Shown here: piece after piece, positions 7,520 through 16,320 of the stretch
Layout of the letters: every line of letters starts with the position of its first letter
Numbering within the stretch: the first letter of the stretch is position 1
Assembly (NCBI RefSeq): GCF_022259695.1
Contig: NZ_CP092099.1
Coordinates: forward strand, 2,936,001 to 3,000,000
From: Flaviramulus sp. BrNp1-15
Lineage (GTDB): Bacteria; Bacteroidota; Bacteroidia; Flavobacteriales; Flavobacteriaceae
Direction of reading: 5' to 3'
Length of the DNA: 64,000 nucleotides
Made by a program: the position numbers and the translations under genes
Notes under the pieces: model-generated
Seen by the model: only the letters and a program-made list of their open reading frames with translations
What the model was told of the DNA's origin: nothing
Databases searched by the model: none

Positions 7520-8587
7520 ATGCTGAAAAACAAAAAAACCATACTTGCGCTATCTATAATTCCGCAATTTTTTTTAATAAAACTACTATCAAATTTTCCT
7601 GAATTTGTAGAGCAATTTTACAGCAATGGTTTTTACCAGTTTATATCAAAAAATTTTAGATATACTTTGGGTTGGATACCATTTTCGTTTGGCGATATTG
7701 TTTACACATTTGCCATAATTTATATGATTAGATGGATTTTTAAAAACCGTAAACGCCTCCGACAAGACACCAAAAACTGGTTTATTGATGTGGCTTCTGC
7801 TTTTGCTCTAATTTACTTTGCTTTTCATGTGTTTTGGGGTTTGAATTACTACCGTTTACCTTTACATAAAAACTTGAATTTGAATGCAGACTATACAACT
7901 GAACAATTAGTTTTAGTTGCTGAAAAGCTTATTGAAAAGACTAACCAAACTCATTTAGAAGTTGCAAAAAACGACACTTTAAAAGTTGAAATGCCTTTTA
8001 CTAAAAGTGATATTTTAAAACTTGCTCCTGAAGGTTATGAAAATTTAAAGCAAATATTTCCGCATTTAGAATATAAACCTAAAAGCATAAAAAAATCCTT
8101 ATTTAGTTATCCATTAACCTACATGGGTTTTAGTGGTTATTTAAATCCGTTAACAAATGAAGCCCAAGTTGATGCATTGATTCCTTCATATAAATTCCCA
8201 ACTACTACCTCTCACGAAATTGCACACCAATTAGGTTATGCTGCCGAAAATGAAGCCAATTTTATTGGGTGTTTAGCGGCTATAAATCATGATAATATTT
8301 ATTTCAACTATGCTGGTTATGCTTTCGCTCTCCGTTTTTGTTTAAATGAAATTTATAACCGTGATGAATGCTTATTTGAAGATATGGTTGCCGATGTTAA
8401 CATTGGTATTTTAAAAAACTATGAAGAGGTAAGGTTGTTTTGGGAAGCCCATCAAAACCCAGCAGAACCTTACTTTAAAATATTTTATAGCAACTTCTTA
8501 AAAGCCAATAAACAGAGTAAGGGCATGGAGAGTTATAGTTATGTGGTAGCATTACTGACTAACTATTTCGAAAATAAAACGTTCTAG
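7520..8587 (+). CDS. DUF3810 domain membrane protein with HExxH motif
   Basis: Predicted inner-membrane protein. Two or three hydrophobic segments lie in the first 110 residues (TILALSIIPQFFLIKLL, FGDIVYTFAIIYMI, FALIYFAFHVFWGLNYY), followed by a soluble domain with TTSHEIAHQLGYAAENEANF. HEIAH plus a downstream E-x-x-A-N-F glutamate looks like a gluzincin-type zinc peptidase site, as in DUF3810. The substrate is unknown. I prefer ATG 7520 over the in-frame TTG at 7514. The 3' end overlaps the convergent T9SS gene by four bases. Confidence 0.88.
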   Translation: MLKNKKTILALSIIPQFFLIKLLSNFPEFVEQFYSNGFYQFISKNFRYTLGWIPFSFGDIVYTFAIIYMIRWIFKNRKRLRQDTKNWFIDVASAFALIYFAFHVFWGLNYYRLPLHKNLNLNADYTTEQLVLVAEKLIEKTNQTHLEVAKNDTLKVEMPFTKSDILKLAPEGYENLKQIFPHLEYKPKSIKKSLFSYPLTYMGFSGYLNPLTNEAQVDALIPSYKFPTTTSHEIAHQLGYAAENEANFIGCLAAINHDNIYFNYAGYAFALRFCLNEIYNRDECLFEDMVADVNIGILKNYEEVRLFWEAHQNPAEPYFKIFYSNFLKANKQSKGMESYSYVVALLTNYFENKTF

Positions 8588-10119
8588 TTTATCAGAAGTT
8601 TTTTTGTTGATTCCGAAATTCCATCATTAACTTTAATAAAATATATTCCTTTTGATAGTTGACTTGTTATTAATTGAGTTTTACCGTTATTTAAACTCTT
8701 TATTTCGCTTATTATTTCTTTACCCTGGATATTGTAGATAGAAATATTTATACTGTTATTTAAATTTTTATTGAATGTTAACTCTACAAATTCTGTTGTA
8801 GGATTTGGGTACATAGTAAACTCAAAAATATTTAATTCAATTAAACTAAGAGCTACACTACTCTCTAAATAATCTGGAACATTGTTATTATTTGTATCAT
8901 CATCTAAAGGGGTTCCATTGTTATTATAATCTTCGTTTTTTGTTAAAATGCCGTCACCATCATCATCATCATCTAAATAGTTTTCAATAGTATCTGAGTC
9001 TGTATCAATAAAGACTCTTGTTATTTTTGAATTTATATAACTCTTACCAGTTATAGTACTTTGATCTATCAACTCATCGGCTGTATTTATATTATCACCG
9101 TCATCGTCGTCGTCCATATAATCAGGTATGCCATCTTTATCGGTATCATCATCTTCTAAATTTCCGTTTCCATTAATATCTTCATCGCTATTTATAACAT
9201 TATCACTATCTAAATCTCTACAATCTTGTATAACTAAATCTAAGCTGGTAATAGTATAACATCCATTAGAGTTAAATGTAGCTCTAGCATATATAGTTTG
9301 TAGATAGGGAGTAGTATTAGTGTATAGCTCAGATATTTTCTGGTTGTTATAATTATATGAGGCTGCATCACTAACGCTAGAATGGTATGTAATTGTAGCA
9401 TAGTTTAATCCATTCAAAATCTCATCATTCTTTTCAGTTAAATCAAATTCAACAAATCCATCAATATCATCATCACACAATACGAGAGATGTTGGAGTCT
9501 GGATTGTTGGATTCGATCTTATTTCTAAGTACAAATCTAAAACTTTATAACAACCATTAGAATTTTCCTCTCTACCATAAACTCTATCATAATATGGAGT
9601 TATGTTATAAAAAGGAAGAGTCAATGGGTTAATTCCTTGTTCAGCATCTTGCCGCGTTCTATGAATGGTCTTAGGGTTATATCCACAGCAAAAAGAACCA
9701 TAAAATGCAGTTATACCATCACTTTGGCTGTCATCACATGTTATTACATCAAGCCCAATACCTGGAAAAAAATTACTGTAATGCAAATCTATATTAAATG
9801 ACGTATAATCATAATTACCTGTATTTCTATCTGTTACTTTAGCATAAATTGTAACAGGCAAATTATTCGTATAAGTAGCATAAGAACCTCCAAGAACTAA
9901 ATTATTTTCAACTTCAAAAATTGATATATGGTATGTTACATAATATTGGTTGGTATCCTGACTACCTAATACTTGGCTATCAAGAATTGATAAATTAAAT
10001 TCTACATATCCATCATTATCATTGTCGCATTCATAATAATCATAAGGTTGATAAGCAACTTGAGAAAAAACCGAAATAGACAAAAACCCAAATAAAAAGA
10101 AAAGTAAATCTTGTTTCAT
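8584..10119 (-). CDS. secreted T9SS protein with Asp-rich calcium-binding-type repeats
   Basis: Cell-surface or secreted protein. Residues 1-19 form a signal peptide (ending VFSQ). Two modules of the kind found in gliding and adhesin-related proteins begin CDNDNDGYVEFNLS and CDDDIDGFVEFDLTEKN, with a third, weaker one at CDDSQSDGI. Residues about 300-420 are Asp-rich with thrombospondin-3-like repeats (DTDKDGIPDYMDDDDDGD, DTDSDTIENYLDDDDDGDG), probably calcium-binding. The last 75 residues are a type A T9SS sorting domain (FTMYPNPTTEFVELTF ... LSKGIYFIKV ... KKLLIN). Ligand and role are unknown. It is convergent with the DUF3810 gene. Confidence 0.88.
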   Translation of the reverse strand: MKQDLLFFLFGFLSISVFSQVAYQPYDYYECDNDNDGYVEFNLSILDSQVLGSQDTNQYYVTYHISIFEVENNLVLGGSYATYTNNLPVTIYAKVTDRNTGNYDYTSFNIDLHYSNFFPGIGLDVITCDDSQSDGITAFYGSFCCGYNPKTIHRTRQDAEQGINPLTLPFYNITPYYDRVYGREENSNGCYKVLDLYLEIRSNPTIQTPTSLVLCDDDIDGFVEFDLTEKNDEILNGLNYATITYHSSVSDAASYNYNNQKISELYTNTTPYLQTIYARATFNSNGCYTITSLDLVIQDCRDLDSDNVINSDEDINGNGNLEDDDTDKDGIPDYMDDDDDGDNINTADELIDQSTITGKSYINSKITRVFIDTDSDTIENYLDDDDDGDGILTKNEDYNNNGTPLDDDTNNNNVPDYLESSVALSLIELNIFEFTMYPNPTTEFVELTFNKNLNNSINISIYNIQGKEIISEIKSLNNGKTQLITSQLSKGIYFIKVNDGISESTKKLLIN

Positions 10120-10155
10120 AATAGCTTAAATTTGCATAACTAAATTAGTAAATAA

Positions 10156-10956
10156 TTGATTACAAAATTAATATCCAGCATACAAAATCCATTTATTCGA
10201 CAACTGGTTCAGTTAAAAGATAAATCGCGAGAGCGAAAAAAAAGCGGTTTATTTTTAATTGAAGGCATTAGAGAAGTTTCTTTAGCTATTAAAGGTGGTT
10301 TTGAGTTAGAAACCATTCTGTTCTACCCAGATTTATGTTCTATTAAACGATTAAACGAATTAACAACTCAACAACTAAACACCATCGAAATCTCTAAAGA
10401 AGTTTACGAAAAATTGGCTTATAGAGAAACTACTGAGGGTATTCTTGCCCTTGCAAAGAGTAAAAATCATGATATTTCTAATTTAGCATTCAATACCAAA
10501 AACCCATTAATTTTGGTTGCTGAAGCTCCAGAAAAACCAGGAAACATTGGTGCTATTTTACGAACTGCAGATGCTGCAAATGTTGATGCTGTTATAATTG
10601 CAAACCCAAAAACCGATTTGTACAATCCTAACATTATTCGTTCTAGTGTGGGCTGTGTGTTTACTAACAATATTGCAACAGGAAGCACCTCAGAAATTAT
10701 AAAGTTTTTAAAATCGAATAACATAAATATTTATTGCGCTGCTTTACAAGCATCGGGGGAGTATCACACTCAAGATTATAACAAACCAACAGCAATTATT
10801 GTTGGAACAGAAGCTACAGGATTAAGTGATGAATGGTTAGAAAATTCATCACAAAATATTATAATTCCTATGCAAGGAGAAATAGATTCTATGAATGTTT
10901 CTGTTGCGGCTGGAATTCTTATTTTTGAAGCCAAAAGACAACGGAACTTTAAATAA
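10156..10956 (+). CDS. TrmH/SpoU family RNA 2'-O-methyltransferase
   Basis: SAM-dependent trefoil-knot methyltransferase acting on ribose 2'-O of rRNA or tRNA; the exact nucleotide is not predictable. The N-terminal substrate-binding domain (NPFIRQLVQLKDKSRERKKS ... FLIEGIREV) is followed by the SPOUT domain with PGNIGAILRTADAANVDAV (motif 1), IVGTEATGLSDEW (motif 2) and IPMQGEIDSMNVSVAA (motif 3). The arrangement is like MRM3/RlmB-type enzymes. The frame begins with TTG 10156; no upstream ATG is available. It abuts the M48 gene with no spacer (TAA then ATG), so the two are probably co-transcribed. Confidence 0.93.
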   Translation: MITKLISSIQNPFIRQLVQLKDKSRERKKSGLFLIEGIREVSLAIKGGFELETILFYPDLCSIKRLNELTTQQLNTIEISKEVYEKLAYRETTEGILALAKSKNHDISNLAFNTKNPLILVAEAPEKPGNIGAILRTADAANVDAVIIANPKTDLYNPNIIRSSVGCVFTNNIATGSTSEIIKFLKSNNINIYCAALQASGEYHTQDYNKPTAIIVGTEATGLSDEWLENSSQNIIIPMQGEIDSMNVSVAAGILIFEAKRQRNFK

Positions 10957-12189
10957 ATGACTGCAAACACACTTTTTTTTATCATCATAGCCATAATTAT
11001 TATCAATTTTATTGTTGACAAGATTTTGGATGCTTTAAATGCTAAACATTTTAATGATAAGCTTCCCAAAGATTTACAAGATGTTTATGATGAAACCGAA
11101 TATAAAAAATCGCAAAATTACAAAGCAACAAAATACAAGTTTGGGATACTAACCTCAACATTTTCAATTATTTTAACTTTAGGATTTTTAATCTTTGATG
11201 GTTTTGAATTTGTTGACAATATGGCGAGAGGCTATAGCGACAATTCAATTATAATAGCTTTAATTTTCTTTGGAATTATTATGATTGGTAGCGATATATT
11301 AACAACACCTTTTTCCTATTACAGTACATTTGTAATTGAAGAAAAATTTGGGTTTAATAAAACAACCATTAAAACATTCTTTCTAGATAAAATAAAAGGC
11401 TGGCTCATGATGGCTATTATTGGTGGTGGTATTTTAGCTTTAATCATTTGGTTTTACCAAGTTACTGGGAAGTATTTTTGGTTATATGCTTGGGGTTTAG
11501 TAGCAGTTTTCACTCTATTTATGAATATGTTTTACTCAAAGCTTATTGTGCCTTTGTTTAATAAACAAACACCTTTAGAAGCTGGTAGTTTAAGAGACAA
11601 CATATCGGCATACGCAAAAACAGTTGGTTTTAAATTAGATAAAATTTTTGTGATTGATGGCTCTAAACGAAGCACAAAAGCTAACGCCTATTTTTCTGGT
11701 TTTGGAAGTGAAAAACGTGTTACACTTTATGATACGTTAATTAATGATTTAGACGAAGATGAAATTGTTGCGGTTTTAGCTCACGAAGTTGGTCATTACA
11801 AAAAGAAACACATCATATTTAACTTATTTGCTTCCATTTTATTAACTGGTGTAACGCTTTACATTTTATCGTTATTTATTTCAAATCCCATATTATCAAA
11901 TGCTTTAGGTGTAGACATACCGAGTTTTCATATTGGATTAATTGCTTTTGGGTTACTCTACTCACCAATCTCTGAAATTACAGGTTTAATAATGAATTTG
12001 TTTTCCAGAAAATTTGAATATCAAGCCGATAATTACGCTAAAAACACCTACAAAGCAGAACCACTAATTACATCGTTAAAAAAACTATCTAAAAACAGTT
12101 TGAGTAATTTAACACCGCATGCTGCTTATGTGTTTATGCATTATTCGCATCCTACGCTTTTGGAACGTATTAATAATTTAAAACGTTAG
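10957..12189 (+). CDS. M48 family metallopeptidase (Ste24/CAAX prenyl protease 1-like)
   Basis: Integral membrane zinc metalloprotease. At 410 residues with several hydrophobic helices it matches bacterial Ste24-type enzymes. The zinc motif is AVLAHEVGHYKKKH (His-Glu-x-x-His near residue 276), and the third ligand is in the later FEYQADNYA. The N-terminal domain includes the SYYSTFVIEEKFGFNKTT segment typical of CAAX protease N-termini. The protein ends HPTLLERINNLKR. A second, diverged copy of this exact end (HSTLFERIANLKK) lies about 0.9 kb downstream, beyond the DUF6090 gene. Confidence 0.94.
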   Translation: MTANTLFFIIIAIIIINFIVDKILDALNAKHFNDKLPKDLQDVYDETEYKKSQNYKATKYKFGILTSTFSIILTLGFLIFDGFEFVDNMARGYSDNSIIIALIFFGIIMIGSDILTTPFSYYSTFVIEEKFGFNKTTIKTFFLDKIKGWLMMAIIGGGILALIIWFYQVTGKYFWLYAWGLVAVFTLFMNMFYSKLIVPLFNKQTPLEAGSLRDNISAYAKTVGFKLDKIFVIDGSKRSTKANAYFSGFGSEKRVTLYDTLINDLDEDEIVAVLAHEVGHYKKKHIIFNLFASILLTGVTLYILSLFISNPILSNALGVDIPSFHIGLIAFGLLYSPISEITGLIMNLFSRKFEYQADNYAKNTYKAEPLITSLKKLSKNSLSNLTPHAAYVFMHYSHPTLLERINNLKR

Positions 12190-12247
12190 CAATTTGTTTA
12201 TCTTCACAAAAGCATAGATTTTGTGTTTTTTTTAAATTAAAATAAGA

Positions 12248-13018
12248 ATGAAAATTTTCAGAAAAATAAGATTAAGCTCATTAACTAAAGGTAGTATTGG
12301 TAAGTATATTATTTATGCGATTGGTGAAGTAATACTTGTCGTTATAGGTATTTTAATTGCATTATATCTAAACAACAAAAAAGATGTCTCGAACAGAGAA
12401 GTAAAACAAAGAAACCATCTGACTTTAATGAAAGAAGAATTAGAAAATAATTTATTAATAATCGATAAAGAACATGATGACCTTTCAAAAATAATTGTTA
12501 ACATTAAAGATTTATTAAATCTTTCAAGCTTAAGAAAATCTAGAGAAAACATTAGCGAAACTAGTCTTTCTGGGCTTCTGTTCTTACCTCTAACCAGAGG
12601 TATTGAAATTGACTATGAAAATGGAGCTTTCAACGAATTTATTGCCTCTAGTACTTTAAAAGATATTAAAAATGATACTCTAAGAAGCCTGTTGAGATCT
12701 TGGAATAGGAAATTAGAAACGCTTAGACTTCAAGAAGATGTTGTGCATAAATCATTAGATAAATCTAATGATTATATAGAAGTAAATGCATCCTTAAAAA
12801 CTGTTTTTGATAATATTAATTTATCTAAAGCCTATTTAGAAATTAATAATTCATCCACTACCCGTAGCAATAAACATATATTAGATTCTAGACAATTTGA
12901 AAACATACTTATTCAATATCTTGGAGTAGCCACACAACTTCATAAAAGAACTTATCCTAATTTTAAAACGGATATTGATGCATTAATTGAGCTCATAGAA
13001 AAAGAGTTAATAAAATAA
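12248..13018 (+). CDS. DUF6090 family single-pass membrane protein
   Basis: Function unknown. The N-terminus carries the family's hallmark: a basic stretch, then GKYIIYAIGEVILVVIGILI, one membrane helix at about residues 20-40. The rest (40-256) is largely helical and charged (for example HLTLMKEELENNLLII), probably periplasmic or coiled-coil-like. Proteins of this type occur in many paralogues in Flavobacteriaceae and are often accessory. This gene sits between the M48 gene and a duplicated remnant of the M48 3' end, which suggests it arrived by insertion. Codon use looks similar to its neighbours. Confidence 0.88.
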   Translation: MKIFRKIRLSSLTKGSIGKYIIYAIGEVILVVIGILIALYLNNKKDVSNREVKQRNHLTLMKEELENNLLIIDKEHDDLSKIIVNIKDLLNLSSLRKSRENISETSLSGLLFLPLTRGIEIDYENGAFNEFIASSTLKDIKNDTLRSLLRSWNRKLETLRLQEDVVHKSLDKSNDYIEVNASLKTVFDNINLSKAYLEINNSSTTRSNKHILDSRQFENILIQYLGVATQLHKRTYPNFKTDIDALIELIEKELIK

Positions 13019-13056
13019 TTGCAACTCAAAAAAACAACGTTTTAATAAACTACTAG

Positions 13057-13098
13057 CATTCTACGCTTTTTGAACGGATTGCTAATTTGAAAAAGTAA
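13057..13098 (+). pseudogene. remnant of an M48 protease 3' end
   Basis: In frame, these 42 bases read HSTLFERIANLKK then TAA, against HPTLLERINNLKR-stop at the end of the intact M48 gene (12148-12189). Nine of 13 residues are identical. A TAG precedes the first codon and no further homology is visible upstream, so this is only a terminal fragment. It lies 38 bases after the DUF6090 stop. Confidence 0.75.
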
Positions 13099-13355
13099 TT
13101 TCTCTCTCGTTAAGCCGCAAAACAAAGTGATTTTTGACCTTTGTTGAAACTTAACTTTGTAAAAACAAAACAATTTAAGAACTATAATTTAACAGATTAC
13201 CACAGTCATACTTCCTTCGTAATGGCGTTGGTAGAAAGTTGTGTTAACGATTGAATGGTTTATTTGAAATCCTTTTTGCTTTTTTTGCAAAAAATATTGA
13301 GTAATGAAAGCGTGTAAAAACGCCCAAATAATAAAGCTTTGAATTCCAATTAATA

Positions 13356-13381
13356 AGATTCCTGCCTTCGCAGGAATGACA
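13356..13381. repeat. REP-like half element (AGATTCCTGC ... GCAGGAATGACA)
   Basis: AGATTCCTGCCTTCGCAGGAATGACA forms a strong hairpin (TTCCTGC/GCAGGAA) and ends in ATGACA like the elements near cysS-yidD and pepD. It sits just upstream of the helicase promoter. Confidence 0.7.
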
Positions 13382-13396
13382 ATCCAAATAAAAGCG

Positions 13397-13404
13397 TATC
13401 TTTG
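13397..13404 (+). promoter_or_regulatory. -7 box TATCTTTG of the DEAD-box helicase gene
   Basis: Good TAnnTTTG match. It implies transcription from about 13411 and a 5' leader of about 200 bases. The leader includes a TTCCGAA/TTCGGAA hairpin at about 13431-13449. Long structured leaders are common on cold-inducible helicase and cold-shock mRNAs in other bacteria; a regulatory role here is inference. Confidence 0.55.
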
Positions 13405-13610
13405 CCGCTTGAAATTCAAGGTAGTAAGATTCCGAAATACATTCGGAATTAGTTCAACTAGCCAATTTTAATATGCTCTATGAGCTTTTAAAATTTGAGT
13501 TTCACTAAATTCCTCAGAGTGAGGATGTGTTACTAGAAGTTTAGGTTTAAGTATGTCGATTCACTTCTTTATGTAACACTACATAACAAATCGCATACAT
13601 AAACAAAAGA

Positions 13611-15401
13611 ATGAGCACATTCCAAGAATTAGGTCTTAATGACGACCTATTACAAGCTATTACTGATTTAGGTTTTACAAAACCAAGTGAAGTACAAGAA
13701 AAAGCAATCCCAATTTTATTAAATTCTGAATCTGATTTAGTGGCATTAGCCCAAACCGGAACCGGAAAAACGGCCGCATTTGGTTTCCCGATGCTTCAAA
13801 AAATAGATGTAGATAGTAGAACCACTCAAGGTTTAATTTTATCGCCAACACGTGAACTTTGTTTACAAATTACCAACGAAATGAAACTTTACGGAAAGTA
13901 CTGTAAAGGACTTAATGTAGTTGCAGTTTACGGTGGATCAAGCATTACAGATCAAGCACGTGAAATTAAGCGAGGAGCACAAATTATTGTAGCTACTCCG
14001 GGACGTATGAAAGATATGATTAGCAGACGTTTGGTTGATATATCGAAAATACAATACAGTGTTTTAGATGAAGCTGATGAAATGCTAAACATGGGCTTTA
14101 AAGAAGATATTACTGATATTATTTCTCATACACCAGAAGACAAAAATACATGGTTATTTTCGGCTACAATGCCTCGTGAAGTGGCAACTATTGCTAAAAA
14201 ATTCATGCATAACCCACAAGAAATTACTGTTGGGAATAAAAATGAAAGTACAAGTAATGTATCTCACGAATACTATTTAGTGAATGCGAGAGATCGTTAT
14301 CAAGCATTAAAACGTTTATCTGATGCTAATCCTGATATATTTTCGGTTATATTCTGTAGAACAAAACGTGATACTCAAAAAGTGGCCGAAAACTTAATTG
14401 AAGATGGTTATAGCGCTGGCGCTTTACACGGCGATTTAAGTCAGAACCAACGTGATTTGGTCATGAAATCGTTTAGAAACCAACAAATACAAATGCTTGT
14501 AGCTACCGATGTTGCTGCTCGTGGTATTGATGTTGATGATATTACACACGTTATAAATTACCAATTACCTGATGAAATTGAAACGTACACACACCGTTCT
14601 GGTCGTACAGGGCGTGCTGGTAAAACAGGTATTTCAATGGTTATTGTATCGAAAAGTGAAGTGCGTAAAATTAAAAGTATTGAGCGCATTATTAAAAAAC
14701 AATTCGAGAAAAAAGATATTCCTGATGGATCAGAAATTTGTGAAGTGCAATTAATGTCGCTTGCAAATAAAATTCATAATACTGAAATTAATCATGAAAT
14801 TGATAAACATTTAACTAGTATTAATGAATTATTTGAAGATACTGATAAAGACGAATTAATTAAAAAATTCTTCTCTGTTGAGTTTACACGTTTTTATAAT
14901 TATTACCAAAAATCTAAAAACTTAAATGTTGCTGAAGGCTCTTTTGATAGAGATGGTGGTCGTGATTATAAAGGTGGGAAAAACGATTCTACACGTTACT
15001 TTATAAATGTTGGTGGTAAAGATGGTTTTGACTGGATGAAGCTAAAAGACTTCTTAAAAGAACAGTTAGGCTTAGGTAGAGATGATGTTTTTAAAGTAGA
15101 AACAAAAGATAGTTTCTCGTTTTTTAATACTGAAAATGAATTAAAAGAGAAAGTATTAGCTCATTTTACCGACTTTAAGCATGAAGGACGTTTTGTAAAT
15201 GTTGAAGTGTCTGAAAATCGTGGTGGTGGAAGACGCAACGACAGACGTGGTGGCGGAAAACGTAGTGGCGGAAGAAGAGATGACAGAAAAGATGGTTCTG
15301 GAAACAGAAGTGATAGACGCCGTAGTGAAGGAAAATCTAAACCAAGACGCTCAAATTCTGGTGATTTTGCAGCTTCAAGACCAAGACGTTCTAGAAGATA
15401 A
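13611..15401 (+). CDS. DEAD-box ATP-dependent RNA helicase (DeaD/CsdA-like)
   Basis: Unwinds RNA in ribosome assembly or mRNA turnover. All core motifs are visible: LAQTGTGKTAAF (I), PTREL (Ia), TPGR (Ib), LDEADEML (II), SATMP (III), ATDVAARGIDVDD (V) and HRSGRTGRAG (VI), within residues 1-370. A DbpA-type RNA-binding fold follows (about 460-540, FINVGGKDGFDW). The tail from about residue 540 is rich in Gly, Arg and Asp (RRNDRRGGGKRSGGRR), a non-specific RNA-binding region. 596 residues is typical of DeaD in Bacteroidota. It lies behind a long leader, consistent with cold or post-transcriptional control. Confidence 0.95.
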   Translation: MSTFQELGLNDDLLQAITDLGFTKPSEVQEKAIPILLNSESDLVALAQTGTGKTAAFGFPMLQKIDVDSRTTQGLILSPTRELCLQITNEMKLYGKYCKGLNVVAVYGGSSITDQAREIKRGAQIIVATPGRMKDMISRRLVDISKIQYSVLDEADEMLNMGFKEDITDIISHTPEDKNTWLFSATMPREVATIAKKFMHNPQEITVGNKNESTSNVSHEYYLVNARDRYQALKRLSDANPDIFSVIFCRTKRDTQKVAENLIEDGYSAGALHGDLSQNQRDLVMKSFRNQQIQMLVATDVAARGIDVDDITHVINYQLPDEIETYTHRSGRTGRAGKTGISMVIVSKSEVRKIKSIERIIKKQFEKKDIPDGSEICEVQLMSLANKIHNTEINHEIDKHLTSINELFEDTDKDELIKKFFSVEFTRFYNYYQKSKNLNVAEGSFDRDGGRDYKGGKNDSTRYFINVGGKDGFDWMKLKDFLKEQLGLGRDDVFKVETKDSFSFFNTENELKEKVLAHFTDFKHEGRFVNVEVSENRGGGRRNDRRGGGKRSGGRRDDRKDGSGNRSDRRRSEGKSKPRRSNSGDFAASRPRRSRR

Positions 15402-15494
15402 CATTAAACTTATTTGTTAATTTTAAGTCAAAATAAAAAACAGAATTGCAATACTAAATTTTTGTTTAGTACTTTTATGACTAAATTAGCGTTG

Positions 15495-16271
15495 ATGAAG
15501 AACTACCTACTACTTTTAATTTTCACATTAGTTTCTGCTATTGCTATAGCTCAAGAAGCCGATAAGGTATTAGGTGTTGTAATAAATGCGTCTGATGATA
15601 CACCTCTAGAAAGTGTAAACATTGTTAACCTTAATCAGGTTATTGGTACAACTACAAACAGTAAAGGTGAGTTTGCAATTTCAGCTCAAGTTAACGATAC
15701 GCTTCATTTCTCATATTTGGGTTTTAAATCCATAAAAGTTAGAGTAACTAACGATTGGTTAAAATTTGGAAGTTCTAATATTGTATTAACTGAATTAGCT
15801 TTAGCTTTAGAGGAAGTGGTTGTAAACCAGTTAAAACTAACAGGCTATTTAGAAGTTGATATTAAACAAGTACCTACAATAAACGATAATTACAGATATA
15901 GTATTTCTGGGTTACCAAGTGCTGGTTACGAAGCCAGTAAAAAATCTGGTTTAACTAAAGTTATTGGTTCTATTTTTAATCCTGCCGATTTTTTACATCG
16001 TATGTTTGGCAAAAAACCAAATGAACTACGAAAGTTAAAAAAGATGAAAGAAGATGATGAAATTAGAAACCTTCTCGCCTCTCGATTTGATAGAGAAATG
16101 CTAACCGTTTTACTTCAGGTAGATCGTGTAGATTTAGATGAAATTGTTAGCCAATGTAATTATTCTAAAGGATTTATTCAGTCTGCTAATGATTTACAAA
16201 TACTTGATGCCATTAGTGAGTGTTATGAAGAATACAAGTTATTAAGTAGAGGCAGAAGTAGGAAAATTTAA
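15495..16271 (+). CDS. secreted CarboxypepD_reg-like domain protein
   Basis: Envelope protein of unknown role. The signal peptide (LLLLIFTLVSAIAIAQ) is followed by a carboxypeptidase-regulatory-like beta-sandwich (about residues 22-100: VLGVVINASDDTPLESVNI ... GTTTNSKGEFAI ... LHFSYLGFKSIKV), the fold also found at the N-terminus of SusC-type receptors, but no barrel follows. The remaining 150 residues are charged and helical. The ORF is open from TTG 15414, but ATG 15495 gives a standard signal peptide; ATG 15477 is the alternative. It follows the helicase gene by 93 bases. Confidence 0.82.
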   Translation: MKNYLLLLIFTLVSAIAIAQEADKVLGVVINASDDTPLESVNIVNLNQVIGTTTNSKGEFAISAQVNDTLHFSYLGFKSIKVRVTNDWLKFGSSNIVLTELALALEEVVVNQLKLTGYLEVDIKQVPTINDNYRYSISGLPSAGYEASKKSGLTKVIGSIFNPADFLHRMFGKKPNELRKLKKMKEDDEIRNLLASRFDREMLTVLLQVDRVDLDEIVSQCNYSKGFIQSANDLQILDAISECYEEYKLLSRGRSRKI

Positions 16272-16280
16272 AATAAATGA

Positions 16281-16320
16281 TAAACTAAAAAAAGAGGTTC
16301 AACCCTCTTTTTTTAGTTTA
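16281..16320. terminator. bidirectional terminator overlapping the trmH stop
   Basis: TAAACTAAAAAAAGAGGGTT-type symmetric hairpin (AAGAGGttcaaCCTCTTTTTTT) that serves both convergent genes. Its minus-strand arm encodes the last residues of TrmH (KLKKEG-stop), with the TGA in the loop. Confidence 0.85.

Larger units (their letters stand above)
13019..13610. other. 592-base intergenic region between DUF6090 and the DEAD-box helicase
   Basis: Contains the M48 3'-end remnant, a promoter-like TAACTTTG (about 13152), a dispersed hairpin element at 13356-13381, the helicase promoter (13397-13404) and its roughly 200-base leader. A 76-residue minus-strand ORF at 13189-13419 is created by the repeat and is not credible as a gene. 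Nothing else was recognised. Confidence 0.6.

Noticed and set aside
13189-13419. 76-residue minus-strand ORF
   Set aside because: It runs through the repeat (IVIPAKAGIL is the read-through of the hairpin) and the helicase promoter. No family or topology supports it.
15199-15420. ORF in another frame over the helicase tail
   Set aside because: Shadow of the Arg/Gly-rich repeat codons of the helicase; the biased composition keeps all frames open.
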